Below, one piece after another: positions 1-8,195 of a DNA stretch of 64,000 nucleotides. This DNA is from Pseudarthrobacter sp. NamE5. GTDB taxonomy: Bacteria > Actinomycetota > Actinomycetes > Actinomycetales > Micrococcaceae. A program made the translations under genes and the position numbers. The DNA lies in assembly GCF_005796225.1 (NCBI RefSeq), contig NZ_VAHO01000018.1, forward strand, positions 1 to 64,000, written 5' to 3'. The notes beneath the pieces are model-generated. The model saw only the letters and a program-made list of their open reading frames with translations, did not search any database and was not told the origin of the DNA. Numbering within the stretch: the stretch's first letter is position 1; each line of letters begins with the position of its first letter.

Positions 1-133
1 GGCCGGGTCTTCGACGTCGAAGGTCTTGCCGGAAGCGGCATTGCGCCACTCATCGTTGATAAGCAGGCCAGCGGGAACGTTGGCGAGGAGCTCGGTCTCC
101 CGGGAGGAGGCTGTTGTTGCAGTAAGTGTCATT
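1..133 (-). CDS. Aldehyde dehydrogenase, N-terminal part (succinate-semialdehyde dehydrogenase-like); runs off the window
   Basis: Only the first 44 residues are visible. They start at an ATG (131-133 on the minus strand) and contain GLLINDEWRNAASGKTFDVEDPA. This is the opening beta-strand segment of the aldehyde dehydrogenase family, and it is closest in wording to actinobacterial succinate-semialdehyde dehydrogenases (GabD type), which oxidise succinate semialdehyde to succinate with NAD(P)+. The catalytic Cys and Glu lie outside the window, so the substrate is inferred from the N-terminus alone. The gene starts 69 bases after the thiamine-diphosphate enzyme in the same direction, so co-transcription is likely. 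An aldehyde-forming decarboxylase followed by an aldehyde dehydrogenase would make biochemical sense. An alpha-ketoglutarate-semialdehyde dehydrogenase is an alternative. Confidence 0.6.
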
Positions 134-202
134 TATCTCTTCCAGTGCTAAGTGGTGCCGGGCCCAAAAATTGTTTGCCTTCGGCTGGTGAAATTGGCAG
201 GG

Positions 203-1960
203 TTAGTACGCTTTGACGCGTTGTTCGACGATGAGGTGGATGAGTGCGAAGACTTTGTCCTCATCGATGGCTCTCAGGGCTGCCTCGAGTGCTTGGGGGA
301 CATTCTCATCGTTTTCGACTCTGATGCCGAAGCCGCCGAAGGCTTGGGCCATGAGAGCGAAGTCCGGGTTCTTCAGCTGGGTTCCGGAGACGCGTTCCGG
401 GTAGTGGCGTTCCTGGTGGGTGCGGATGGTGCCGTATTCCTGGTTGTCCATGATGACCACCAGGGGTGTGGCACCGTATTGGGCGGCGGTGGCGAGTTCC
501 TGCCCGTTCATGAGGAATTCCCCGTCGCCGGCGATGGTCACCACCCGTCGTCCTGGTGAGTCAAGCGACGCGGCGATCGCCGATGGTATGGAATATCCCA
601 TGGATCCATTGCGTGCGCTGATCATGGAGGCGTAGCGGCGGGTGGGGAAGTATCTGTGGGCCCAGTTGGTGTGTTCGCCGGCACCAAAGGTGACCATGGC
701 ATCGTCCGGAAGTGTCGGGACGAGGTTGGCCATGAGGGTATTCATGCGGGCCGGTCCGCTGCCCTGGCTCGCCGGCGGCAGCGCGGAAAAGCTTGCTTGC
801 TCATCCCGCATGCGGGAAGTCCAGGCCTTCCATTCCTCTTTTACTGGCAGCTCGATGGTGATGAGGTCGCGGACGAAGACGTCGGGTTTTGCCAGGATCT
901 GCCAGGAGACGGGGCCGGAGCGGCCCCGCAGGGAGGGGTCGATACTGACCAGGAAGTTCTGCTTGGTCCAGTCCTGCCTGCAGACGAACCCGTCAGTGAT
1001 GACATCGCCCGGTACGGTGCCGACGAAAATCAGGAGGTCTGTTTCTTCCAGGAGGTCATAGGTGGGGCGGGGGCGGCCGTACCCGATGGGGCCAACGTAC
1101 GAAGGGGAGTCGAAGGGGACCGTGCCTTGGGTCCGCCACTCCGCGGCTGCGGGGATGTGATGCCTTTCCAGCCATTCCGTGAGCTGGTCCGCGCCTTCCT
1201 GGGTCCAGTCGTTCCCGCCGGTGACGAACAACGGTTTCTTTGACTTCATCAGTGCTTCGGCGACTGCGGCAGAATCCACGGTTGTCATTCCGCCTGTTGC
1301 CACGGGGATGACCGGATGCAGTTCGGGATTGATGTGCTCGCGGATCACGTCTTCGGGAAGACCGACGACGACAGGCCCGGGCCGGCCGTTCATGGCTGAG
1401 AACATTGCTTCAGCGACGATTTCGGAGGCGCGTTCGGCGTGGTCGAGCACCATCACGCGCTTGGCTCCGGTGTCGAACCAGGCCTTGATATCGAATTCCT
1501 GAAAGGCTTCCCGGTCCCGATGGGCGAACGGGATGAGGCCTACGAAGAGGACGAGGGGAGTGGAGTCCTGCCAGGCGGTGTGAAGGCCAACGTGGGCGTT
1601 GGCTGCACCGGGGCCCCGGGTCACCATCGCAACTCCCGGGAGCTGTTTCATCTTGCCGTCGGCTTCGGCCATATAGGTGGCCCCGCCTTCATGCCTGCAG
1701 ACGATCGTGTCAATGGGTGAGTCGTGCAGGCCGTCCAGGACGTCGAGAAAACTTTCCCCGGGAACCACATAGGTGCGCTTGACCCCGTGGGCGACCAGCG
1801 AATCGACAATAATGTGCCCGGCAGACTTGGTCAGCTGCGCCCCCGGATCCTCCCCGGAATCAGGCCTCACTGTTCTGTCCGGTTGGCCCGTCGGCGCGGG
1901 GGATCCCGGGGCTGGAGGGATGAGGTGGGGGGTTTGAAGGGAAGCTGACTTCGTTGTCAC
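203..1960 (-). CDS. Thiamine diphosphate-dependent enzyme of the acetolactate synthase/decarboxylase superfamily
   Basis: This is a 585-residue protein with the full three-domain layout of the superfamily. The activating Glu is E69 in YVVPGES, the central cofactor-like domain follows, and the C-terminal ThDP-binding motif begins GDG at 478-480 and ends with N506 (MDNQEYG). The first 45 residues are proline-rich and not part of the fold. The length suits acetolactate synthase large subunits, but no small regulatory subunit gene is adjacent and the context is catabolic. It lies at the end of a proline catabolic cluster and just before an aldehyde dehydrogenase. A 2-oxo acid decarboxylase role, for example on 2-oxoglutarate to give succinate semialdehyde, is therefore attractive but unproven. 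The fold is certain; the substrate is not. Confidence 0.85.
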   Translation of the reverse strand: MTTKSASLQTPHLIPPAPGSPAPTGQPDRTVRPDSGEDPGAQLTKSAGHIIVDSLVAHGVKRTYVVPGESFLDVLDGLHDSPIDTIVCRHEGGATYMAEADGKMKQLPGVAMVTRGPGAANAHVGLHTAWQDSTPLVLFVGLIPFAHRDREAFQEFDIKAWFDTGAKRVMVLDHAERASEIVAEAMFSAMNGRPGPVVVGLPEDVIREHINPELHPVIPVATGGMTTVDSAAVAEALMKSKKPLFVTGGNDWTQEGADQLTEWLERHHIPAAAEWRTQGTVPFDSPSYVGPIGYGRPRPTYDLLEETDLLIFVGTVPGDVITDGFVCRQDWTKQNFLVSIDPSLRGRSGPVSWQILAKPDVFVRDLITIELPVKEEWKAWTSRMRDEQASFSALPPASQGSGPARMNTLMANLVPTLPDDAMVTFGAGEHTNWAHRYFPTRRYASMISARNGSMGYSIPSAIAASLDSPGRRVVTIAGDGEFLMNGQELATAAQYGATPLVVIMDNQEYGTIRTHQERHYPERVSGTQLKNPDFALMAQAFGGFGIRVENDENVPQALEAALRAIDEDKVFALIHLIVEQRVKAY

Positions 1961-2076
1961 TGTTTTTTCTCGTCTCCTAGGTTTTTGCGTGGCTTGGTCA
2001 AGGCGGGTTTAAATGTGTCGGGCCGGTGTCTGTTTTTGAGATGGTTCTGTGCTGCGCGTGTACGGGGCGAGGGCAT

Positions 2077-2385
2077 TTAAGTGGTCGATGCTCCGGCCCG
2101 AGATGGCTGCAGCCCAAGGAGGGTCAAGCGCGCCGCTTTCAAGCGCGTGAACCCGATTGATCTTGCAGTGGCGGACGTCAGGCCAGCCGTTGATGCCACA
2201 GTCGGGACATCAACGTCGTCCCAAATTGCCTGGGCGATCTCCTGGTCCCGTTGGCCGTCGAGTGTGGTGATCCTGGCGAATATGCCGGTTATGGCCCTGC
2301 GGTGGCTGAGGATGCCGAAGACAAGTTTCTGTTTCTGCTGCTCTGCCTGCTGGCCGGTGCCTTTGTTTCTGTAGGTGTAGCTCAT
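2077..2385 (-). CDS. Small protein of unknown function with a possible helix-turn-helix
   Basis: This 102-residue ORF has a good ribosome site (AAGGA a few bases before the ATG) and sits 34 bases after the preceding small gene. Its N-terminus is polar (TGQQAEQQKQK). The middle is a predicted helical run, and the segment VPTVASTAGLTSATARSIG has the spacing of a helix-turn-helix. I do not recognise the family. It lies between PutA and the thiamine-diphosphate enzyme in a run of five small genes on one strand, so it is probably part of the same transcript. A small DNA-binding or adaptor protein is possible, but nothing in the sequence proves it. Confidence 0.55.
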   Translation of the reverse strand: MSYTYRNKGTGQQAEQQKQKLVFGILSHRRAITGIFARITTLDGQRDQEIAQAIWDDVDVPTVASTAGLTSATARSIGFTRLKAARLTLLGLQPSRAGASTT

Positions 2386-2419
2386 TCAGGATCCTTGTGG
2401 GCGTTGTGGCTCTTGTTTT

Positions 2420-2704
2420 TCACAGGTTGATGGCGGTGTCGGACATCAGCGCGGTCGGGGGTTGTTGGCAGAGCATGGATGAGTAGAACTCGTCAGGTAC
2501 GTCATGGGGATCAGCCCATATTTCGTATCCTTCTGCTGATTCGAAAAGTGCACGGTTTCCGTTCTGGTCCGCGGCCAGCCACAGGATGGTCGCGTCGGGC
2601 ATGACTGTATCTACTACGCCGGCGCGGACCAGGTGTCCGAGCTTGTGGATTTCGACCTTCGCGCCGGCAAGGCGGCTCCAGTCATCGCAGCGGTATGACT
2701 TCAT
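2420..2704 (-). CDS. Small conserved hypothetical protein, probably beta-rich
   Basis: I start this 94-residue protein at the ATG giving MKSYRCDDW, because AGGAAAG lies just upstream. An in-frame ATG nine codons earlier has no ribosome site. The core alternates hydrophobic and charged residues (AKVEIHKLGHLVRAGVVDT, then ATILWLAADQNGNRALFES and GYEIW). That pattern suits a small SH3-like or Sm-like beta-barrel, and similar short proteins occur in Arthrobacter. No catalytic motif is visible. Its place in the proline cluster suggests co-expression with PutA. The function is unknown. Confidence 0.6.
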   Translation of the reverse strand: MKSYRCDDWSRLAGAKVEIHKLGHLVRAGVVDTVMPDATILWLAADQNGNRALFESAEGYEIWADPHDVPDEFYSSMLCQQPPTALMSDTAINL

Positions 2705-2772
2705 GGCGGTTCTTTCCTCATTGAGAGACACGCAGAGTCGTGTAGGGGCGGGTCGTTGGGGAAGGGATGGTG

Positions 2773-2964
2773 CTAGTCGGTTTCCGGACCCTCGCAGAAG
2801 TGGCAGCCCTCGTCGCAGCCTTCCGGGGCCGCGGGGAATTCCTTGCTGGGCACCCCGGCGTTGGGGATGAGGGTTGGGGGTCCTCCGCGGTCAGGGGCAT
2901 CGCTAAGAACGCGCAGCGGCATCCTAAAGGCGCTTTGAGGGACGGTGGGGCTAGTAACTGTCAA
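2773..2964 (-). CDS. Small protein ending in a Cys-rich tail (CX3CX2C)
   Basis: This 63-residue ORF begins at TTG with AGGAG six bases upstream. Its start overlaps the end of the previous small gene by 14 bases, which suggests translational coupling. The body is Pro/Gly-rich and unremarkable, but the C-terminus reads GCDEGCHFCEGPETD. The spacing C-x3-C-x2-C is the one radical-SAM enzymes use to hold a 4Fe-4S cluster. The protein is far too short to be such an enzyme, so the tail may bind a metal or simply be a small redox site. The TTG start and low complexity leave some doubt that it is expressed. Confidence 0.42.
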   Translation of the reverse strand: MTVTSPTVPQSAFRMPLRVLSDAPDRGGPPTLIPNAGVPSKEFPAAPEGCDEGCHFCEGPETD

Positions 2965-3214
2965 GGGAGGCTCCTACTGCCGGGTGGGGGTGCCGTGGTT
3001 TAGGGGAGCCAGGTTTATGCGCGACCAAAGTCCAAGTGACGGACGCTACCTCTTCCGGTGGCATAAGGCTCCCTTCTGTGATGAACCGCCTATTTACGAT
3101 CCCGGCGGTCAGCGTCCACCATCCGGTCAGGGGGCAGTGTTCGCCGGTTTTCGCCGCATGTGCCTTCTGGGAGTTTCTGCCGGGAAGATTGTTGTGGGGA
3201 ATACGTTTTTTCAT
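2951..3214 (-). CDS. Small protein with a CPxTGWW...RFITEGSLMPP motif
   Basis: This 87-residue ORF has a basic start (MKKRIPHNNLPG) followed by GEHCPLTGWWTLTAG, RFITEGSLMPP and VTWTLV. The order Cys-Pro-x-Thr-Gly-Trp-Trp, then Arg-Phe-x-x-x-Gly-x-x-Met-Pro, then a Trp near the end resembles a widespread class of short uncharacterised bacterial proteins. I do not know a proven function for them. It starts 28 bases after the two-helix membrane protein gene and overlaps the next small gene by 14 bases, so it is in the same operon. The ribosome site is weak. Conserved-looking motif spacing makes this more convincing than a chance ORF. Confidence 0.55.
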   Translation of the reverse strand: MKKRIPHNNLPGRNSQKAHAAKTGEHCPLTGWWTLTAGIVNRRFITEGSLMPPEEVASVTWTLVAHKPGSPKPRHPHPAVGASLDSY

Positions 3215-3242
3215 CGCTTATTCGGCCTGGGTCTTCTGTGGA

Positions 3243-3419
3243 CTAGCTGCGGGCGGCCTGTTTGGTGTCGCGAGTGGTGACTCCGGCAGAAACCCCGCCT
3301 GCACCTACGGTAAGAAGGACCAAGCCGGCTCCAAGGCCGAGCGTGGACGTGGCGGAGACAGCACAGACCATCCCGGTTGTCGCCAGCAGAATCATTATTG
3401 AAAAGTAGATCCGCATCAT
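3243..3419 (-). CDS. Very small membrane protein with two predicted helices
   Basis: This 58-residue protein has a strong ribosome site: AGGAAGG seven bases before tandem ATG codons. It contains two hydrophobic stretches, roughly residues 4-21 and 27-46, joined by a short STSTLGLG turn, and ends in a polar tail (TTRDTKQAARS). It therefore looks like an inner-membrane hairpin. It is the first gene after PutA (104 bases downstream), so it may accompany proline uptake or PutA membrane association, but this is inference. No family is recognised. The good ribosome site and two clean membrane segments support it as a gene. Confidence 0.6.
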   Translation of the reverse strand: MMRIYFSIMILLATTGMVCAVSATSTLGLGAGLVLLTVGAGGVSAGVTTRDTKQAARS

Positions 3420-3523
3420 TGAGGTACCTTCCTGGTGGTGGCAATAATGCCTTGGGGGACTGAAAATCGTTGGTCGGGTCTGCCCATCGAGATGGGCGGA
3501 CCCGACCGTGTTGGTGCTTTGTT

Positions 3524-6500
3524 TTAGATCAGGGCGCCGGAGAGGTCGTTCGGGGTGCCGAACCGGTGTGCTGTGATGGAAACTGCCTGCTCCTGCAGGA
3601 AGGTCAGCAGCTCGACGCGGCTCGCGGCGACGACGTCGTTTGCGTAGATGGCGACGTCGGGCTTGCCGTTGGCGGCCTCCGCAGTCGCCAGTGCAGCTGC
3701 GCCGATAAGGCGGATGCGCACGCCTGATTCCGGTCCGGTCTTACCTGCGTAGCGCTTGACCCGCGCGGCCCAGGCTGCCGAATTTTCGACCACCATGACG
3801 ACTCCGGCGTCCCTCAGGACGCGTGCTACTGCGTCGGTGAGCGGTTCGGGGGTGCTGACCGTCAGGGCGTTGAGTTCGGGGTGTCCGTTCCATGCGGTCA
3901 GGCCGGCAGAGACCACACGCAGCAACTCGGCCAGTCCGTGGCCGGAGGTTGCGGCCTCATAGCGGATCGTTACCGGAAGGGGCCGGTAACGGAAGATGTT
4001 CCGTTCTGCCCCGAGCCCTGAGACGTCCCGGGCTGCACCGAACTCCTTCTCCCATGCCTCGGCGTCAGAGATCAGCGCCGATTCGAGCCATGTGACATCG
4101 GTGGCCGAGATGGACCCGGCACTGGCTATGTCAGCAGCTGCGCTCAGGAGTTGCCGGGCCGCCGCGGGGAGCTGTGCCAAGGGGTTTGCCGTGATCGGGG
4201 CGTCCTTCCACTCACCGAGGCCGACAAGGTAGTTTGGACCGCCAGCTTTGGTACCGGCGCCGACTGCTGACTTCTTCCATCCGCCGAAGGGCTGGCGCCG
4301 CACGATTGCCCCCGTGATACCACGGTTGATGTAGAGGTTGCCGGCCTGGACGTTGTCCAGCCAGTACTTCAGCTCCTGGGGGTCCAGGGAGTGCAGGCCG
4401 GAGGTCAGTCCGTAGTCGATGTCGTTGACGATGCTGACCGCTTCTTCGAGGGTTTCGGCGGTCATGACGCCCAGGATGGGTCCGAAGTATTCGGTCTTGT
4501 GGTATTCGCTGCCGCGTTTGACTCCGGTACGCACACCGGGGCTCCAGAGCTTTCCGCTGTCATCGAGCTTGCGCGGTTCGAGCACCCAGGACTCTCCATG
4601 ACCCAGAGTGGTGAGGCCGCCCAGCAGCTTTCCGTTGGCCGATTCGATGACCGGTCCCATCTGGGTCTGCGGGTCAACGGGGTACCCGACTTTCAGGGAG
4701 CGGGCAGCGTCGATAAGTTGCTGGTTGAAGCGGCGCGACGTTGCGACGGAACCGACGAGGATGACCAGCGAGGCCGCAGAGCATTTCTGCCCGGCGTGCC
4801 CGAACGCGGACTGCACAACGTCACGGGCCGCGAGGTCCAGGTCCGCGCTGGGCGTGACGATGATGGCGTTCTTGCCGCTGGTCTCGGCCAGCAGGGGCAG
4901 GTCTTTGCGGAAGGACCGGAACAGTTCCGCGGTCTCGTACCCGCCGGTGAGGATGAGCCGGTCCACCTTGGGGTGGGACACCAGCGCGGTGCCCAGTTCC
5001 CGCTTGCCGACCTGAACGTATTGCAGCACGTCCCGGTCGATGCCTGCTTCGTCGAAGGCTTCCCAGAGGGCTTCGACCATTACGGCACCGGAGCGGCGCG
5101 CTTGGCGGGCGGGCTTGATGACGACCGCGGAACCGGCGGCCAGCGCCGCGAGGACCGACCCGGCCGGGATGGCCACAGGGAAGTTCCACGGGGGAGTGAC
5201 CACAGTCAGCTTTGAAGGGATGAACTCGGCCCCGTCAACAGTGTCCAGTTCCTTGGCCAGTTCGGCGTAGTAGTGGGCGAAGTCGATCGCTTCGGAGACT
5301 TCGGGGTCTCCCTGGTCCAAGGTTTTGCCGCACTCGGATGCCATGACTTCAAGGAGGTCTGCCCGGTGTGCTTCCAGCCGGACTCCTGCACGGTGGAGCA
5401 CCGTGGCGCGTTCGGCGCCGGTGAGGGCGCCCCAGCTTTTACCGCGGGTAAGGGCGGTTTCGATGACGGCTTCGAGCTCGTCCCGGCTGTTCAGTTCAGA
5501 GGTTTTGGCTGTTTCTTCACCCAGAATCGAGAACGGCACCTGGTTGAGGATTGACCTGCCCCACGTGCGGTTGGCCGGAAGGTCCGGATCGGTGTCGGGA
5601 GTGTTGGCGAAGCTTGCGGTGGGTCCGCCGTAGCCTTTGCCTCCGTTTTCGAGTCCGGCCCGTGAGGTCGCCTCAGTCAGTGCGGTAACGGCGTCGAAGC
5701 TGGTGCGGTCCTGGACGCGGTTGGGTCCGGGCACCTTGTCGGTGAGGGCTGCGAGGGAGGCGAGGAAACGCTGCTTTTCGCGTTCGAACAGGGCTTCGTT
5801 TTTGTCCAGTTCGAAGACTGCGGACATGAAGTTTTCCTGGCTCGCGCCTTCTTCAAGGCGGCGGATCAGGTAGGCGATCGCGACATCGAACTCGCTAGGA
5901 TGCACGACAGGGGTGTAGAGCAGCAATGACCCGACGTCGCGTTTGACGGCCTCGGCCTGTCCCGTGGCCATGCCCAGGAGCATTTCGAACTCGAGGCCGG
6001 AGGTGATTCCGCGGGCCTTGCCCAGCAGGTGGGCGAGGGCAACGTCGAACAAGTTGTGCCCGGCAACACCAATGCGGACGTTCCGGATTCGTTCGGGTGT
6101 CAGGGAGTAGTTGATGACGGCTTTGTAGGAGGTGTCGGAGTCCTGCTTGGCGCCCCAGGTGGCCAGCGGCCAGCCGTGCAGGTCAGCATCAACCAGTTCC
6201 ATGGGAAGGTTTGCGCCCTTGACAACACGGACCTTGATCGGCGCGCCCCCGTTCGCGGTGCGGGCCGCTGCCCAGTCCTGGAGTCCGATCATGGCGCTGA
6301 GGGCATCGGGCAGGTAGGCCTGCAGGACGATGCCGGCTTCCAGGTCGCGGAACTCGGGCATCTCGAGCAGGCGGGTGAAGACCGCGATGGTCAGATCGAG
6401 GTCTTTGTATTCCTCCATGTCCAGGTTGATGAACTTCCGCGGGGACGAGGAAGCAGCGAGCTGGTACAGCGGGGCGAGCTTTTCCACGATGTGGCCGACG

Positions 6501-7102
6501 GCTTCGTCAAAGGCCCAGTGGTTGTGCGGGGCCACGGTGGAGGAGACCTTGATGGAGACGTAGTCAACGTCAGGGCGGGACAGGAGTTTCCTGGTTCCTT
6601 CAAGCCGTCGGGATGCTTCCCCTTCACCGAGGATGGCTTCACCAAGCAGGTTGACGTTGAGCCTGATGCCGTCCTTCTTGATCTTGGCGATGGAGCGGCC
6701 GAGCTTGTCCTCGGTGGCGTCCACGATCAGGTGGCTGACCATCTCACGCAGGACCTTGCGGGCAACCGGGATCACGACACCGGGGACAACAGGAGCGACG
6801 GAACCGCCGAGGGCGACGGCGGACTTCATGTACCAGGGCAGGAACGAGGGGACTTTCGGGGCCAGGACCTTAAGGTTCTTGGCCGCAACGGCTTTGTCCT
6901 CGGGGCGGATAACGCCGTCCACGAAGCCGACCGTGAAGTCCAGGCCCTGAGGGTCCTTCAAAACACCGGCCAGCTGTGCAGCAGCAGCATCGACGGGAAC
7001 TTTCGCTCCCTCAGCCAGCCACCGCCGGACCAATGTCACGGCCTCTTCGGCCAGGTCTCCGGGTTGAACCAGCGTGGCGCTGGTCCCAGCTGTGTTAGTC
7101 AT
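3524..7102 (-). CDS. putA: Bifunctional proline dehydrogenase / L-glutamate gamma-semialdehyde dehydrogenase
   Basis: This 1192-residue PutA oxidises L-proline to pyrroline-5-carboxylate with FAD, then oxidises the glutamate semialdehyde form to glutamate with NAD+. Residues about 120-470 are the proline dehydrogenase barrel (INLDMEEYKD, LQAYLPD, RIGVAGHNLFD). Residues about 540-1000 are the aldehyde dehydrogenase, with the general base E740 in AETSGKN and the nucleophile C774 in GHAGQKCSA. A further domain of about 190 residues follows, as in longer PutA forms. There is no N-terminal ribbon-helix-helix, so it should not repress its own gene. The ATG is preceded by GAGGAG. The cyclodeaminase-family gene lies 124 bases upstream and the small-gene run lies downstream. 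It is the central enzyme of the locus. Confidence 0.96.
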   Translation of the reverse strand: MTNTAGTSATLVQPGDLAEEAVTLVRRWLAEGAKVPVDAAAAQLAGVLKDPQGLDFTVGFVDGVIRPEDKAVAAKNLKVLAPKVPSFLPWYMKSAVALGGSVAPVVPGVVIPVARKVLREMVSHLIVDATEDKLGRSIAKIKKDGIRLNVNLLGEAILGEGEASRRLEGTRKLLSRPDVDYVSIKVSSTVAPHNHWAFDEAVGHIVEKLAPLYQLAASSSPRKFINLDMEEYKDLDLTIAVFTRLLEMPEFRDLEAGIVLQAYLPDALSAMIGLQDWAAARTANGGAPIKVRVVKGANLPMELVDADLHGWPLATWGAKQDSDTSYKAVINYSLTPERIRNVRIGVAGHNLFDVALAHLLGKARGITSGLEFEMLLGMATGQAEAVKRDVGSLLLYTPVVHPSEFDVAIAYLIRRLEEGASQENFMSAVFELDKNEALFEREKQRFLASLAALTDKVPGPNRVQDRTSFDAVTALTEATSRAGLENGGKGYGGPTASFANTPDTDPDLPANRTWGRSILNQVPFSILGEETAKTSELNSRDELEAVIETALTRGKSWGALTGAERATVLHRAGVRLEAHRADLLEVMASECGKTLDQGDPEVSEAIDFAHYYAELAKELDTVDGAEFIPSKLTVVTPPWNFPVAIPAGSVLAALAAGSAVVIKPARQARRSGAVMVEALWEAFDEAGIDRDVLQYVQVGKRELGTALVSHPKVDRLILTGGYETAELFRSFRKDLPLLAETSGKNAIIVTPSADLDLAARDVVQSAFGHAGQKCSAASLVILVGSVATSRRFNQQLIDAARSLKVGYPVDPQTQMGPVIESANGKLLGGLTTLGHGESWVLEPRKLDDSGKLWSPGVRTGVKRGSEYHKTEYFGPILGVMTAETLEEAVSIVNDIDYGLTSGLHSLDPQELKYWLDNVQAGNLYINRGITGAIVRRQPFGGWKKSAVGAGTKAGGPNYLVGLGEWKDAPITANPLAQLPAAARQLLSAAADIASAGSISATDVTWLESALISDAEAWEKEFGAARDVSGLGAERNIFRYRPLPVTIRYEAATSGHGLAELLRVVSAGLTAWNGHPELNALTVSTPEPLTDAVARVLRDAGVVMVVENSAAWAARVKRYAGKTGPESGVRIRLIGAAALATAEAANGKPDVAIYANDVVAASRVELLTFLQEQAVSITAHRFGTPNDLSGALI

Positions 7103-7226
7103 TGCGTGTACTCCTCGAATGTGGTTGTTGGCTCGGGGCCGACTGAAGACTCCGGTCCGACTTCTCGGTCACCGGGAAAGAACAAGGGGAAGAAGCTGCA
7201 GGCGTGGCGCTTCCGGAAGTGGTCAC

Positions 7227-8195
7227 CTAGCGGGCAACGGCGTTGGCTGTGGCCGAAGCCTGGACCACAGCCTTGGCAATGACCAGGTCTTCCCAGGACA
7301 TTCCTGAGCTCTTGAACAGGACCGGCCGGTCGGGGTCCAGAGGCACTGCCCCGGTGACTGCGTCCTTCATGGGGATCAGGTCTTCTGCGGCCAGGGTTCC
7401 CTCGGCGATGGCCATGATGACGTCTCCGGATTCACGCAGGGCCGTGGGCACGTCCTCCACGATCACTTGGGCGCGACCGCAGAACGCTGCATCCACCTCA
7501 CGGACGTGCGGTTCGTGGGAACCCACTGCGACAACGATCGCATCTGCCCGTACCAGGGATGAGTCGAACAAGGGGTCACTGGCAGATGTCGCGCAAACAA
7601 TCACATCCGCCGCGGCCACTGCTGCCGCTGCCGCCGGTGACTCGATGGCGACGACGTCGCCGCCCGCGAAGGGCGGCAGGCTGACCCGGTCAGGGTGGCG
7701 GACAATGTAAGTGACACTTTCGATGTCGCGTTGGCCCTCCATCACCTCTGTGAGGGTCTCGACGTGTCCCGCTCCTTGCTGGCCGGCACCGAAGACCGCA
7801 AGCCGCAACGGGCTGGAACGCTTGCTAAGTACCGGGAGGATCCCAGCGATGGAAACGGCCGGCGTACGGAGAGTTGTCAGTGCCGTCCCGTCCAGGACTG
7901 CCTCCGGGGTCAGTGTTTGAGCGTCAAAGATCAGGTAGAGCGCCTGAATGCGGGGCAGGCCCCGGCTCGGATTATTGGGGGCAACCGTGGCCACCTTAAC
8001 GCCGGCATAACCGGCGGCTTCTGCCGGCATGATCAGGAACTGTCCCTGCGTCAGCGGGACAATTCCGCGGGCAGAATCCGCTGCCGGATCCAGCCCCGCA
8101 ACCAACGCGTTCACGATAGCCGCTGTCGCCTCGGCAGGGCCAACCAGGCTGCGCACTTCCGCTTCGGTAATGAAGTTAAGCTGCACGGCCTTCAC
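7227..8195 (-). CDS. Ornithine cyclodeaminase/mu-crystallin family protein, possible pyrroline-2-carboxylate reductase
   Basis: This 322-residue protein has the family signature: the substrate Lys in GVKVATVAPNNP, the Arg in TALTTLRTPA, the Rossmann motif VFGAGQQG and the closing SSGMSWEDL segment. Family members either convert ornithine to proline or reduce cyclic imines such as pyrroline-2-carboxylate to L-proline with NAD(P)H. Being first in the unit that continues into PutA, both options would feed proline into PutA. The DadA-like oxidase in the divergent unit would produce such imines from D-proline, so the reductase role is favoured. A GntR-type palindrome lies about 180 bases upstream of its start. 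Confidence 0.88.
   Translation of the reverse strand: MKAVQLNFITEAEVRSLVGPAEATAAIVNALVAGLDPAADSARGIVPLTQGQFLIMPAEAAGYAGVKVATVAPNNPSRGLPRIQALYLIFDAQTLTPEAVLDGTALTTLRTPAVSIAGILPVLSKRSSPLRLAVFGAGQQGAGHVETLTEVMEGQRDIESVTYIVRHPDRVSLPPFAGGDVVAIESPAAAAAVAAADVIVCATSASDPLFDSSLVRADAIVVAVGSHEPHVREVDAAFCGRAQVIVEDVPTALRESGDVIMAIAEGTLAAEDLIPMKDAVTGAVPLDPDRPVLFKSSGMSWEDLVIAKAVVQASATANAVAR

Noticed and set aside
3036..3401. 121-codon plus-strand ORF opposite the small genes
   Set aside because: It runs antisense to two small genes with better starts and motif character, and has no convincing ribosome site.
6029..7282. 417-codon plus-strand ORF opposite PutA
   Set aside because: Antisense to the proline dehydrogenase domain of PutA; no domains.
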